DNA of 35,905 bases from Lentisphaerota bacterium (GTDB lineage: Bacteria > Verrucomicrobiota > Kiritimatiellia > RFP12 > JAAYLN01). Below, piece by piece: positions 14,989 through 23,313 of the stretch (within the stretch, counting starts at the first letter, position 1; each line of letters begins with the position of its first letter). The translations under genes and the position numbers were made by a program. Under the pieces are notes generated by a model. It did not search any database. It was not told the origin of the DNA and saw only the letters and a program-made list of their open reading frames with translations. The stretch lies in NCBI GenBank assembly GCA_012514915.1, contig JAAYZJ010000318.1:1-35905 (forward strand), written 5' to 3'.

Positions 14989-17145
14989 TCACGGCGTGAA
15001 CATCTGGAATTCGGCGGGGGCGAGGGTGATCGTGGTCGTCGTCTCGCGGTGGTGGAGCCGGATCGTGTGCGGCCGGTCGAAGTCGATGTTGTAGAGGCAG
15101 ATTTCGCCCTGCGCAGGGAAGTGCGTGAACGCGACATGGTCGCAGGCTGCGCCCGGCTCGATCCCGTCGTCGGTGATGAAGGTCTCGCCGCGCGTCTCGC
15201 GGGCGATCCTGCGGTAGACCGCGTGGATCAGGCCGAACCGGTTGTCACGGGTCGCGCTGGGCGCGCTGTCGTCCGCCAGGGCGCCGGGATACTCCCACAT
15301 GTTGAGGAAGTAGACCGTGCCCCTGCCCAGCCGGTGCCGCAGGAGGAGGGGCATGAACTGCTCGTCCTCGACGGCGACGACCTCGACCCCCGGCTGCATC
15401 TCGATGCACCCCAGGTGCGTCATGCAGATGCCGAACTTGCGGTGCGGCGAAACGCCCAGCGGCCGTTCTTTACCTGGCGTGACGGCCCAGTAGAACTGTT
15501 TGCCGCGGCCCGTCACCTTCACGCCGCAGAGCTCCGAGAAGTCGCCGCCGCGGATCAGCTCGTCGGCGCCGTAGCTCGTGAAGTTGCGGCGGGTGTTGGT
15601 GGAGAGGTGCGGGATCGAGACAAAAAGCGTCCCGCCCGCACGGACATAGGCGACGAGGGCATCGTACTGCCCCTCGGTGCAGGTGTTCCAGCCGGTGAAG
15701 AGCAACGCCGCGTAGTGTTGCGCGAGGAACGAGGGGTCGGGATCGACCGCGAAGCTCACGATGTCCGTGATGCCGTAGGGCGTGCCGGAGAGGAAGGGAT
15801 TCTTGAAGGGCCCCAGCACCGGAGGACGCGGGTAGAAGGTGTCCGCGAAGATCTCCCAGCCCCGCTCCGGGGCGGCGTGGAACCAGCGGGCGTCCTTGTC
15901 GGCCTGATCGTACTGCCCCGCGATGACCGCGTTGGGATGGAAGCCGCCCGGACCGGCCAGATCGAGGTTCCCCTTGATCGCCGCCACGCGCGCGGCCGGC
16001 TGGCCGGCCGGCGTGCCGCGGGTCTTCAGGAAATCGTAGAAGTCGGAGATGCGGCGGCGGTACTCGCGGCAGACGGGCGAATCGTAGTTCAAGTTCGGGT
16101 AGTGCCGGCGCGCGGCCTCGACATGCGGCGCGCTCAAGTGCGGATCGTTGACGTGGATGTTCCCCAGGCTGAGCTTCGGCACCTGGTGCATCGGCGTGTC
16201 CTCGATGTGGTCGCTCTGCTGCCACCAGTTGCCGCTCTCCACCAGCAGGAGCTTGCAGCCGGCCATGTACTTCATGTAGAGCGAGGCGGTCAGCAACGGC
16301 ATCCGGTGCGGGCAGGAGTACGGCAGCATGCCGTAGTGCTCGTGCGCCAGATCGGTCCCCCAGATCGGCAGGTTGAACTGCCGGTGGAGACCGCGCGACA
16401 GGGCCGAGGCGATGTTGAAGTGCGGCACGGCAAAATCCTCGACGGCGGGGATCTCGATACCGCCGATGATCTCGTAGTCCAGCGTGGCGATGCCGCCCGT
16501 GACCATCAGGCGCGACCAGCCGGCCGCCTTGCGACGCTGCACGCACGACCGCACGCTCGCGAGGAAGTTGGCGGCCAACTGGCGCAGGTCGCCGGCCGTT
16601 TTCCGCGCCAGCGCCAGCTCGGGATCCTCCGTTTCGTTGAGGCGGAAGGTGAACACCTCGCCGACGTTGCACCCCAGGAAGTTGTCCAGGTCGGGCTGCA
16701 TCCGGGCGAGCTGGCTCGGATCGGCGTCGGTGTAGATCGTCATCATCGCCAGCCCGAGCTCGCGGGCCTGGCGGAGCATGCGGACAAGCCCGGCGCCCAG
16801 ACGCTCCGGGTGCTTGGCGATCTCGTCCCAGTCCTGCGGCGTGAGGAAACGGCCGTTGGCCCAGTCGGGGCGCGGCACCTCGAGTCCGAGCTCGTCCAGC
16901 GCCAGGTAGTCGGCCATGGCCAGCAGGCTCTGCTGGGTGGCGCCCCCGTCCCAGATCGCCACCAGGTTTCCCTGGTTTTCGCGCACTGTGCGGTCGATGT
17001 ACCAGGCGGCATCGTGATCCTCCGAAACCCAGCTCGTGTAGTAGGGCCCCGAGGTCTGGAAGATCGTGTCGCCGCGGTGCAGGTAGACCGGTGTTCCCAG
17101 AAAGGTTCCGCAGGCGGGCAGGGTGATCGGCGCGGGGGTGGACAT
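14989..17145 (-). CDS. Putative glycoside hydrolase-like protein with a beta-galactosidase-type trimerisation-like domain
   Basis: This is a large 718-residue protein with no signal peptide that I cannot place in a numbered family. The first half looks like a barrel enzyme (IWDGGATQQSLLAMADYL, a YTDADPSQLARM segment, DLAHEHYGMLPYS, KLLLVESGNWW). Around residues 470-520 the pattern YAALLFTGWNTCTEGQYDAL, followed by VRAGGTLFVSIPHLS, resembles the flavodoxin-like trimerisation domain of GH42-type beta-galactosidases. The C-terminus (about 660-718) looks like a beta-sandwich. The ATG at 17145 is chosen because it has a GGAG site six bases upstream; an ATG at 17169 would overlap mutM by eight bases and has none. 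It follows guaA and mutM. Function remains an inference. Confidence 0.6.
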   Translation of the reverse strand: MSTPAPITLPACGTFLGTPVYLHRGDTIFQTSGPYYTSWVSEDHDAAWYIDRTVRENQGNLVAIWDGGATQQSLLAMADYLALDELGLEVPRPDWANGRFLTPQDWDEIAKHPERLGAGLVRMLRQARELGLAMMTIYTDADPSQLARMQPDLDNFLGCNVGEVFTFRLNETEDPELALARKTAGDLRQLAANFLASVRSCVQRRKAAGWSRLMVTGGIATLDYEIIGGIEIPAVEDFAVPHFNIASALSRGLHRQFNLPIWGTDLAHEHYGMLPYSCPHRMPLLTASLYMKYMAGCKLLLVESGNWWQQSDHIEDTPMHQVPKLSLGNIHVNDPHLSAPHVEAARRHYPNLNYDSPVCREYRRRISDFYDFLKTRGTPAGQPAARVAAIKGNLDLAGPGGFHPNAVIAGQYDQADKDARWFHAAPERGWEIFADTFYPRPPVLGPFKNPFLSGTPYGITDIVSFAVDPDPSFLAQHYAALLFTGWNTCTEGQYDALVAYVRAGGTLFVSIPHLSTNTRRNFTSYGADELIRGGDFSELCGVKVTGRGKQFYWAVTPGKERPLGVSPHRKFGICMTHLGCIEMQPGVEVVAVEDEQFMPLLLRHRLGRGTVYFLNMWEYPGALADDSAPSATRDNRFGLIHAVYRRIARETRGETFITDDGIEPGAACDHVAFTHFPAQGEICLYNIDFDRPHTIRLHHRETTTTITLAPAEFQMFTP

Positions 17146-17151
17146 GCGTGG

Positions 17152-17155
17152 CTCC
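17152..17155 (-). promoter_or_regulatory. Shine-Dalgarno GGAG choosing the start at 17145
   Basis: GGAG on the minus strand lies six bases before the ATG at 17145. The alternative ATG at 17169 lies inside the last codons of mutM without such a site. Confidence 0.6.
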
Positions 17156-17161
17156 GTTCTG

Positions 17162-17998
17162 TCAGTCATGGTTCAGGCGCTGGCACGCAGGACAGATGTG
17201 CGTGCCGCGCTGGGCGACAACCAGCCGCGCGAGCGTGGTTCCGCAGCGGGGACACGGCTCGCCGTCGCGGCGGAAGACATTGAGGCGGTCGGCGTGGCGG
17301 CCGCGCCGCCCCGCCACACTGTAGAAATTGGACTGGCCGCTCCCCAGCGTCGTGCCGCGGTCGCGCACGGCGCGGGCGAGGATTTGGCGGATGGCTCCGT
17401 GCAGCGCCCGCGCCTCGTCGGCCGTCAGGCTGCTCGCGGGCCGCCCGGGATGCACGCCGGCCTGCCACAGCGACTCGTCGACGTAGATATTGCCCAGCCC
17501 GGCCACCAGCCGCTGGTCGAGCAACAGCGGCTTGATCGCCCGCCCGCGCCGCGACAGCTCCCGGGCGAAGTCCGGCAGCTTGAACGCCGGACCGAGGGGT
17601 TCCGGGCCGAGATCCGCCAGCGGATCCGACGCCGGCGTGCCGAGCGCGAAGCGACCGAACTTGCGGGTGTCGTTAAACACGAGCAGACGCCCGTCGTCCA
17701 GCGCCAGACGCACATGATCGTGCGGCCCGCGAGGCTCGTCGCCCGCCGCGAAGCGGAGTTTGCCGGTCATGCGCAGGTGGAGGAGGACGCGCCGGCCGCC
17801 GTCGAGATCGAGGACGATGTACTTGCCCCGGCGTCCAACCGCGAGAATCGTTGCGCCGGTCAGCACGCGCCGCACCGCGACGGGATCGGGGCCGAAGGTG
17901 CGCGGCCAGCGCAGCTCGACCGCGACGATCCTGGCCCCGCACAGCCCGCCGGCGCGCAGGCCGCGGACGACGGTCTCGACTTCGGGCAGTTCAGGCAT
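17162..17998 (-). CDS. mutM: Formamidopyrimidine-DNA glycosylase
   Basis: MutM (Fpg) excises 8-oxoguanine and ring-opened purines from DNA and cuts the resulting abasic site. The mature N-terminus PELPEVETVVRGL is complete, with the catalytic proline and glutamate. The conserved lysine is in GRRGKYIVLDL and the DNA-binding loop is RLVAGLGNIYVDE. The C-terminal zinc finger reads CPRCG...HICPAC. The length of 278 residues is normal. The gene starts nine bases after guaA stops and is probably cotranscribed with it. Confidence 0.97.
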   Translation of the reverse strand: MPELPEVETVVRGLRAGGLCGARIVAVELRWPRTFGPDPVAVRRVLTGATILAVGRRGKYIVLDLDGGRRVLLHLRMTGKLRFAAGDEPRGPHDHVRLALDDGRLLVFNDTRKFGRFALGTPASDPLADLGPEPLGPAFKLPDFARELSRRGRAIKPLLLDQRLVAGLGNIYVDESLWQAGVHPGRPASSLTADEARALHGAIRQILARAVRDRGTTLGSGQSNFYSVAGRRGRHADRLNVFRRDGEPCPRCGTTLARLVVAQRGTHICPACQRLNHD

Positions 17999-18007
17999 GA
18001 ACGGACG

Positions 18008-19276
18008 CTATTCCCATTCGATGGTGGACGGCGGCTTGTTGGTGATGTCGTACACGACGCGGTTGACGCCCGGCACCTCCGTCGCGATCCGGCCGGCCAC
18101 GCCGATGAGGAATTCAATGGGCAGCGGCGCGACGGCGGCCGTCATGAAATCGAGCGTCTGCACGGCACGCAGGGCGACCACCGAGCCGACCGTGCGGGCA
18201 TCCTGGCTCACGCCCACCGTCTGAACCGGGGTGAGGACGGCAAAATACTGGCTGGCCAGCCCCTCCAGCCCATGCGCGGCCAGCGCCTCGCGGAAAATGG
18301 CGTCGGCCGCGCGCAGCCGGTCGAGTTTGGGCTTCGTCAGCTCGCCGAGACAGCGCACGCCGAGCCCCGGTCCCGGGAAGGGCTGCCGATCCGTGACGCT
18401 CGCGGGGATTCCCAGGCAGCGCCCCACGTCGCGCACCTCGTCCTTGAAGAGGTACTTGACCGGCTCGATGATCCCCTTGAAGGCAATCCGCTCGGGCAGA
18501 CCGCCGACGTTGTGGTGCGCCTTGACCGGCTTGCCGCCGTCCCAGCCGCTCTCAATGATGTCGGGGTAGATCGTCCCCTGGACCAGGAAGTCGAGCTCGC
18601 CCAGTTTGCGGGCCTCCTCCTCGAAGACCCGGATGAAGGCTTCGCCGATGATCTTGCGCTTGCCCTCGGGATCGGTCACGCCGGCCAGTAGGGCCAGAAA
18701 CCGATCCTCGGCATCGACGGCGACCAGGTTGATGCCGAACTGGCCGCGGAAAATGTCAATCACCTGGCGCGGCTCGTCCTGGCGCATGCAGCCATGGTCG
18801 ACAAACACGCAGGTGAGCTGAGGCCCGACGGCCCGGTGGAGCAGGACGGCGCACACGGAGGAGTCGACCCCGCCGGACATGGCGAGCAACACGCGCCGTT
18901 TGCCGATCTGGACCCGCAGGTCGGCGATGCTCTCCTCGATGAACCGCTCCGTGGTCCAGTCCTGCTTCAGCTTGCACTGGTCGACCAGGAACGTCTTGAG
19001 GGCGGCGTTAGCGTTGGGCGCGTCGCGCAGGTCGAGGACGGGGATATCAAGCGCCGCCAGGTCGGCCGCCGGCTCCCGGCCGAGCGTCCGCTCGCCAAAG
19101 GCGGCGCCGCGCTGCAGGACGATCGCCCGCGGGGCGAGCTTGCGGATGCGGTCGAGGGAGGCCGTAGAGGGCAGCACCTCGCTGTAGATGTGCAACTGGC
19201 GGACGGCCTTGGCGGCCGCCTGGGCGTTGATCGCCCCGAAATCGAGGATGACGACAGACTCGTGCGAATGGGACAT
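18008..19276 (-). CDS. guaA: GMP synthase with a collapsed glutaminase domain
   Basis: GuaA converts XMP to GMP using ATP and nitrogen from glutamine. This protein has 422 residues, against about 510-525 in the family. The ATP-pyrophosphatase and dimerisation parts are intact: LLAMSGGVDSSV (about 130-141), QGTIYPDIIES, KAHHNVGGLPE, FPGPGLGVRCLGE and the C-terminal YDITNKPPSTIEWE. The glutaminase part keeps only VVILDFGAINAQ and the strand LDIPV. It then jumps to LKTFLVDQCKL, so the GxCYG nucleophile elbow and the His/Glu pair are absent. The usual SGGP loop is also altered (LQRGAA). The ATG at 19276 fits the family start; an in-frame ATG at 19354 falls in the likely -10 box. An ammonia-dependent enzyme is inferred. 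Confidence 0.93.
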   Translation of the reverse strand: MSHSHESVVILDFGAINAQAAAKAVRQLHIYSEVLPSTASLDRIRKLAPRAIVLQRGAAFGERTLGREPAADLAALDIPVLDLRDAPNANAALKTFLVDQCKLKQDWTTERFIEESIADLRVQIGKRRVLLAMSGGVDSSVCAVLLHRAVGPQLTCVFVDHGCMRQDEPRQVIDIFRGQFGINLVAVDAEDRFLALLAGVTDPEGKRKIIGEAFIRVFEEEARKLGELDFLVQGTIYPDIIESGWDGGKPVKAHHNVGGLPERIAFKGIIEPVKYLFKDEVRDVGRCLGIPASVTDRQPFPGPGLGVRCLGELTKPKLDRLRAADAIFREALAAHGLEGLASQYFAVLTPVQTVGVSQDARTVGSVVALRAVQTLDFMTAAVAPLPIEFLIGVAGRIATEVPGVNRVVYDITNKPPSTIEWE

Positions 19277-19349
19277 GACAAAAGGTTTCCTGGGTTCCCG
19301 CCAGTGTCGGACGCCGGGCCATCCGGCCGGTTTCAGGCGGATATCTGGC

Positions 19350-19379
19350 ATCATACCGGGTTACAACGGCCGTTCACAA
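19350..19379 (-). promoter_or_regulatory. Probable sigma-70 promoter of guaA-mutM
   Basis: On the minus strand TTGTGA (19374-19379), an 18-bp spacer and TATGAT (19350-19355) match consensus at 4/6 and 5/6. The start site would be near 19343, leaving a leader of about 67 bases before the guaA ATG at 19276. A distant AGGA occurs in that leader. I see no purine-riboswitch fold in it. Confidence 0.5.
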
Positions 19380-19390
19380 GGAAATAACGA

Positions 19391-19420
19391 TTGCCGAGTA
19401 CCACGTCCATCCGCTAAGGT
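19391..19420 (+). promoter_or_regulatory. Weak candidate promoter of the DUF4838 gene
   Basis: TTGCCG (19391-19396), an 18-bp spacer and TAAGGT (19415-19420) lie 48 bases before the ATG at 19468. The -10 box matches only 3/6. A good GGGAG ribosome site lies just before the start codon. Confidence 0.3.
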
Positions 19421-19467
19421 AAAAGCTTCGCGTTGAAAACCGAGACAGTTTCTACGGGAGACGGAAC

Positions 19468-21789
19468 ATGACCTTTCGCACACTGGCCCTGAGCCTGGCC
19501 TGCATGTTGACGGCCGCCGCGGCGACGGCGAGCGTCGAACTGGCCGCCGGGGGCGCGAGCCGCTGCACCATCCTCGCGCCGGCGCGCCTGTTCATCGCCG
19601 ACCAGAAGACGCCCCCCGGCGCGGTCGGCGCCGCCGAGTTGGAGGCCAACCGCCGCCGCCTGCGGGCGTCCGTCCTCGATCTGGCCCACTATCTCGGCAC
19701 GCTCTCGGGGGCCTCGATCACCGTGGCGACCAACGCGTCCGATGTGCAGGGCGTCGCCGTGCGGATCGGTGAGGAGGCCGCCGCCGTGTTCGGCCCGGTC
19801 GGCCTCTCGGTCATGGGCGGACAGGGCTACCGGGTGGTCGTCGACAAGCGCGGCGTCGGGTTGTTCGGCGAGGCGGATCTGGGCACCAGCTATGCGATCT
19901 ACGATCTGCTGCACCGGCTCGGCTGCCGCTGGTACATGCCGGGCGAACTGGGCGAGGTCATCCCCGCCGTCTCGGACATCCGGCTCGACGAGCAGGATCG
20001 CACCGGGCGCCCACACACCCTCTACCGCGGCGTCTGGTATGCCGACGAGGCGTTCAAGCGGCGCAACCGGACGGGCGGCGTGCAGCTCAGCGCCGGTCAC
20101 GCGCTCGAGGGCTACATCGGCCAGGATGTGCGCGAGCAGCATCCCGACTGGCGGGCGGTCAGCGGCGGCAAGCCGGCCCACCGCCGCCTGAAATGGAGCA
20201 AGCCCGGCGTGGCCGAGGCGCTGGCCGACGGCATCATCGCGCGCCTCGACAAGACGGTCGGCACCCAGTCGATCTCGCTCTCGCCCGACGACGGCATGGG
20301 GTACGACGAGACCGACGACAAGACTCTCGATGCCGGCGACTGGGATTCGAGCATCGGGCAGGTCTCCATCACCGACCGCCAGGTCTGGCTGTGTAACCGC
20401 ATCATCGAGCGGGTCAACGCGAAGCACCCCGGCATCAAGTACGGCATGCTCGCCTACGGCGCCAGCACCCGCCCGCCGGTCCGCGAAAAGCCGCACGCGC
20501 AGCTCGTGCCGCAGATCGCGCCGATCACCTTCCGCCGCGCCCACCCGATGACCGACGACCGCGTCCCCGACAACAAAGAGCTGCGCGCGCTGATCGAGGG
20601 CTGGGCGAAGCTCAGCCCCGAACTCTCCTACTACTACTACGGCTGGTTTCTCGCCGAACCCTCGGCGCCCAACCCCTTCCTGACCAAATGGGCTGTCGAC
20701 GTCCCGATCGCGATGCGCAACAACTGCGCCTACTGGCAGCCCGAGACGCTGGCGAACTTCGAAACGACGATGCACGCCCTCTACATGAGCCTGCGCCTCG
20801 CCTGGGATCCGGCGGAAGACCCCTGGGCCGTCTACGACGAGATCAACACGCGCTTCTACGGACGGGCCGCCCCGCAGATGAAGGCGTACTGGGAACTCGT
20901 CGACAAGACCTGGCTCGACGTCCCCGAGTATTCCGGCTGCGGGTTCGGCCACATGCGCCGCTTCCCGCCCGAGGCGCTGGCGGCCTGGCGCGCCGCGATG
21001 GACGCGGCGCTGGCCGCCTGCACCTCCATCACCGAGTACCGCCGCGTCAAGCTGGCCGACACCTCGCTGCGCCTCTTCGATCTGTTCATGCAGCTCCGTC
21101 GCGATCTGGCCGACGGCCGCTGGACGACACTCGACCGCGACGTCCGGAAGTACATCGGCTGGATGGACGCCGCGGGCGACGAGTACGCCGCCAACTACGC
21201 GTTCGCCCGCGCCCCCTGGGCCTGGCACAAGTCGGTGAACCTCACCTATTTCCGCTCGTTCTACCAGGCGACCTACGACGACGCGGCGCGCCTGGCCGAC
21301 AAGAAGAAGTTCGCGATCCTGCTGCCGCGCCCACTCCGCGAATTCCGCTACCAGGCCGATCCCGACAAGCAGGGCGAGGCGGCCGGCTGGCAGGCGGCCG
21401 CGTTCGACGATGCCGCCTGGAGCACGACCGACGTCTGTCTGCAGACGTGGTCGTCGCTCGACCTGCATGCCTACATGGGCAGCGTCTGGTACCGCACCCG
21501 GGTCAAGCTTGGCACCCTGCCCACCGGCAAGCGGATCAAGCTCTGGATCGGCGCGACCGACGGCAGCGCCAAGGTGTTCGTCAACGGGCGCCACGTCCCC
21601 TACACGACCGGCGTCGACGAGACGCTCGATGTCGCCAACGGCTACTGTAAGCCTTTCCTGTTCGATGTGACCGATGCCGTGGCGGCGAATGCCGAGAACA
21701 CGCTGGCCATCCTGGCCACACGGACTTTTATCAACGAGTTGGGCACCGGGGGCCTGATGGCGCCCGTCACCCTTGTCGCCGAGCAATAG
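19468..21789 (+). CDS. DUF4838 domain glycosidase-like exported protein
   Basis: This 773-residue protein starts with a signal peptide (hydrophobic stretch about residues 5-21, ending ATASV). The N-terminal domain (about 35-160) resembles the alpha-glucuronidase / hexosaminidase-type accessory domain, with GYRVVVDKRGVGLFGEADLGTSYAIYDLL followed by LGCRWYMPGE. The central DUF4838 region (about 200-480) contains HPDWRAVSGGK, SLSPDDGMGY and SYYYYGWFL. The C-terminal 130 residues look like a galactose-binding jelly roll (WYRTRVKLG, VFVNGRHV). DUF4838 proteins are abundant in polysaccharide-degrading Lentisphaerota, Planctomycetota and Bacteroidota, but their substrate is not settled. It is probably periplasmic or outer-membrane. 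Its divergent neighbour is guaA. Confidence 0.8.
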   Translation: MTFRTLALSLACMLTAAAATASVELAAGGASRCTILAPARLFIADQKTPPGAVGAAELEANRRRLRASVLDLAHYLGTLSGASITVATNASDVQGVAVRIGEEAAAVFGPVGLSVMGGQGYRVVVDKRGVGLFGEADLGTSYAIYDLLHRLGCRWYMPGELGEVIPAVSDIRLDEQDRTGRPHTLYRGVWYADEAFKRRNRTGGVQLSAGHALEGYIGQDVREQHPDWRAVSGGKPAHRRLKWSKPGVAEALADGIIARLDKTVGTQSISLSPDDGMGYDETDDKTLDAGDWDSSIGQVSITDRQVWLCNRIIERVNAKHPGIKYGMLAYGASTRPPVREKPHAQLVPQIAPITFRRAHPMTDDRVPDNKELRALIEGWAKLSPELSYYYYGWFLAEPSAPNPFLTKWAVDVPIAMRNNCAYWQPETLANFETTMHALYMSLRLAWDPAEDPWAVYDEINTRFYGRAAPQMKAYWELVDKTWLDVPEYSGCGFGHMRRFPPEALAAWRAAMDAALAACTSITEYRRVKLADTSLRLFDLFMQLRRDLADGRWTTLDRDVRKYIGWMDAAGDEYAANYAFARAPWAWHKSVNLTYFRSFYQATYDDAARLADKKKFAILLPRPLREFRYQADPDKQGEAAGWQAAAFDDAAWSTTDVCLQTWSSLDLHAYMGSVWYRTRVKLGTLPTGKRIKLWIGATDGSAKVFVNGRHVPYTTGVDETLDVANGYCKPFLFDVTDAVAANAENTLAILATRTFINELGTGGLMAPVTLVAEQ

Positions 21790-21821
21790 CCGGCTGTTCC
21801 GGTCTGGAGAAACGTGTCGAA

Positions 21822-22115
21822 ATGCCGACCTACGAGTATGAGTGCCGCCACTGCGGCCATGCCTTCGAACAATTTCAGAGCATCAAGGCGCCGCCCCTGA
21901 CCACGTGTCCCGTATGCGGTAAAAAGAAGGTCAAGCGCCTGCTGGGCGCCGGCGCCGGCCTGTTGTTCAAGGGTTCGGGTTTCTACCAGACGGACTACCG
22001 GAGCGCCTCCTATCAGTCCCGGGCCAGCGCCGAGAAGACGTCCAAGCCGGAGGCCGCCAAGGCCACGAGCACCACGTCCACGAGCACCACGGCCAAGCCG
22101 ACCGGCCAGGCTTGA
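21822..22115 (+). CDS. FmdB-family zinc ribbon protein
   Basis: This is a 97-residue protein of the FmdB/CxxC_CxxC_SSSS family. It begins MPTYEYECRHCGH and has a second pair in CPVCGKKK, so four cysteines form a zinc ribbon within the first 35 residues. FKGSGFYQTDY follows, which is typical of the family. The tail is Ser/Thr/Ala/Lys-rich and carries a 15-bp tandem duplication at 22063-22092 encoding a TSTT-type repeat. Biological function is unknown; a regulatory role was proposed for FmdB itself. It lies 32 bases after the DUF4838 gene. Confidence 0.88.
   Translation: MPTYEYECRHCGHAFEQFQSIKAPPLTTCPVCGKKKVKRLLGAGAGLLFKGSGFYQTDYRSASYQSRASAEKTSKPEAAKATSTTSTSTTAKPTGQA
22063..22092 (+). repeat. 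15-bp tandem duplication in the FmdB gene
   Basis: Two 15-bp units at 22063-22077 and 22078-22092 differ only in their last base and encode a Ser/Thr-rich linker. It is in frame, so length change would only alter the disordered tail. Confidence 0.8.
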
Positions 22116-22152
22116 CGCCGGCGACGTCCCGGCCGGCCTCCGGGAGCAGACG

Positions 22153-23307
22153 ATGCGGCGGGTACCCATCAGATTGCGCGCAGGCGGAGGCCGGCAGCCG
22201 TTGCGGCGGCTGGCCGTCGGCCTGCTGCTACTGTCGGAACCGCTCGCCGCAGCCGACGATTTCATCGTCCGAACCACGCCGGAGTGGCGGGTGCATGAAT
22301 TCGCCGTCCTCCGCCTGGCACGCGCCGTGCACCGCGAACTCGTCGAGACGCTCGGGCTCCCCTCCCCCATGAGCCATGGCCCGGTCGAAATCGAACTGGG
22401 ACTGGGCGAGCCGCCGCCGGACGGCGCCGGGCACGCCGTCGTACGCGGCCCCAGCGGCGTGTTCGGGCTGGTCCGCCTGGGCGACCCGCGGGTGCTTGAC
22501 CGCGACGAGACGGCTTTCGCCCTGGCGGCCGCCCTGGTGCGCGCGGCGATCCACAACCGGGCCCGCGGCCCGGAGGCTGTGACCGAACCGCCCGTCTGGT
22601 TCATCCGGGGCGTGGCCCGGCAGGCCGACCCGAGCCTGCGCGGCGCCGACTTCGAGGCGGCCTACGCGCGCTGGTCGGGCGGGCGCCTTCCCGGCGCGGC
22701 CGAATTGTGGCAGGCCAGGCGCTCGCCCGCCGCCCAGCACCTCGACGTGGCCTCGCAGTTGGCGGCCTGGTGCGCCTCCCGTCCGGACCGCCAGCAGCGC
22801 TGGCAGGCCTGGTGCGAGCACCTGGCGCAGGGAGGCGCCTGGACCCCCGGGGCGCTGGCGTCCATCTGGTTCGACGACGACGACCTGGCCCGCCTCGACG
22901 CGGCCTGGGACGCGTGGCTCGTCGTCCGCACGCGCCGCGTGTTCGACCCCGGCACGACGCCGGCGGGCGTCAGGCGGCGTTTCCAGTCGCAATTATTGCT
23001 CTATCCCTGGGAATGTGTTATTTATATCCCTGCCGTGGCGCTGGGTGGAACCCCGCTGGTCTGGTGCATCGAAAACCCCGACAGTCCCGGGGTGCGGCAG
23101 GCCGCCGCCGCCAAGTCGCGGCACCTGCTGCTGCAGGGCGCCGGCCGCGACCCCGCCTTCAGGGAAATGGCGGCAGGCTACGCCGACGTGATGCGGCGGC
23201 TGGCGGCGGGCGCCTCCCGCCGCGAGCTGCGGTCGCGCTGGCGGCAGGCCGAGGCGCAGCGGCTGGCCCTCGAGGCCGAACGGACGGCGCCACCAAGGAA
23301 CGAATAA
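22153..23307 (+). CDS. Exported protein of unknown function, possibly a degenerate MA-clan peptidase-like fold
   Basis: This 384-residue protein has a basic N-terminus and a hydrophobic stretch (about residues 19-33, LRRLAVGLLLLSEPL) ending near AAADD, consistent with a signal peptide. I do not recognise a family. The order 'AAALVRAAIHNRARG ... PPVWFIRGVARQ' recalls the helix and 'lP.Wl.EGlA' region of membrane-associated gluzincin peptidases, but the HExxH zinc motif is missing. If the relationship is real it would be inactive. Two Trp-rich segments follow, then an Arg/Ala-rich helix at the C-terminus. A GGGAG site six bases upstream supports the start. It lies between the FmdB gene and argH. 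Confidence 0.6.
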   Translation: MRRVPIRLRAGGGRQPLRRLAVGLLLLSEPLAAADDFIVRTTPEWRVHEFAVLRLARAVHRELVETLGLPSPMSHGPVEIELGLGEPPPDGAGHAVVRGPSGVFGLVRLGDPRVLDRDETAFALAAALVRAAIHNRARGPEAVTEPPVWFIRGVARQADPSLRGADFEAAYARWSGGRLPGAAELWQARRSPAAQHLDVASQLAAWCASRPDRQQRWQAWCEHLAQGGAWTPGALASIWFDDDDLARLDAAWDAWLVVRTRRVFDPGTTPAGVRRRFQSQLLLYPWECVIYIPAVALGGTPLVWCIENPDSPGVRQAAAAKSRHLLLQGAGRDPAFREMAAGYADVMRRLAAGASRRELRSRWRQAEAQRLALEAERTAPPRNE

Positions 23308-23313
23308 CCGGGC

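Noticed and set aside
14971..17283. A 770-codon plus-strand open frame opposite the putative glycosidase
   Set aside because: It runs on into mutM antisense and its product is charged low-complexity sequence. The minus-strand product has enzyme-like patterns and a Shine-Dalgarno.
19414..21786. A 790-codon open frame on the minus strand lying across the whole DUF4838 gene
   Set aside because: Its translation is low-complexity Gly/Arg/Val/Ala-rich with no family motif, while the plus strand encodes a recognisable exported protein. In GC-rich DNA the antisense frame often stays open because stop codons are rare.
22063..22092. The 15-bp tandem duplication in the FmdB gene as a phase-variation switch
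   Set aside because: The unit is a multiple of three, so copy change would only lengthen a disordered Ser/Thr tail and would not switch the gene on or off.
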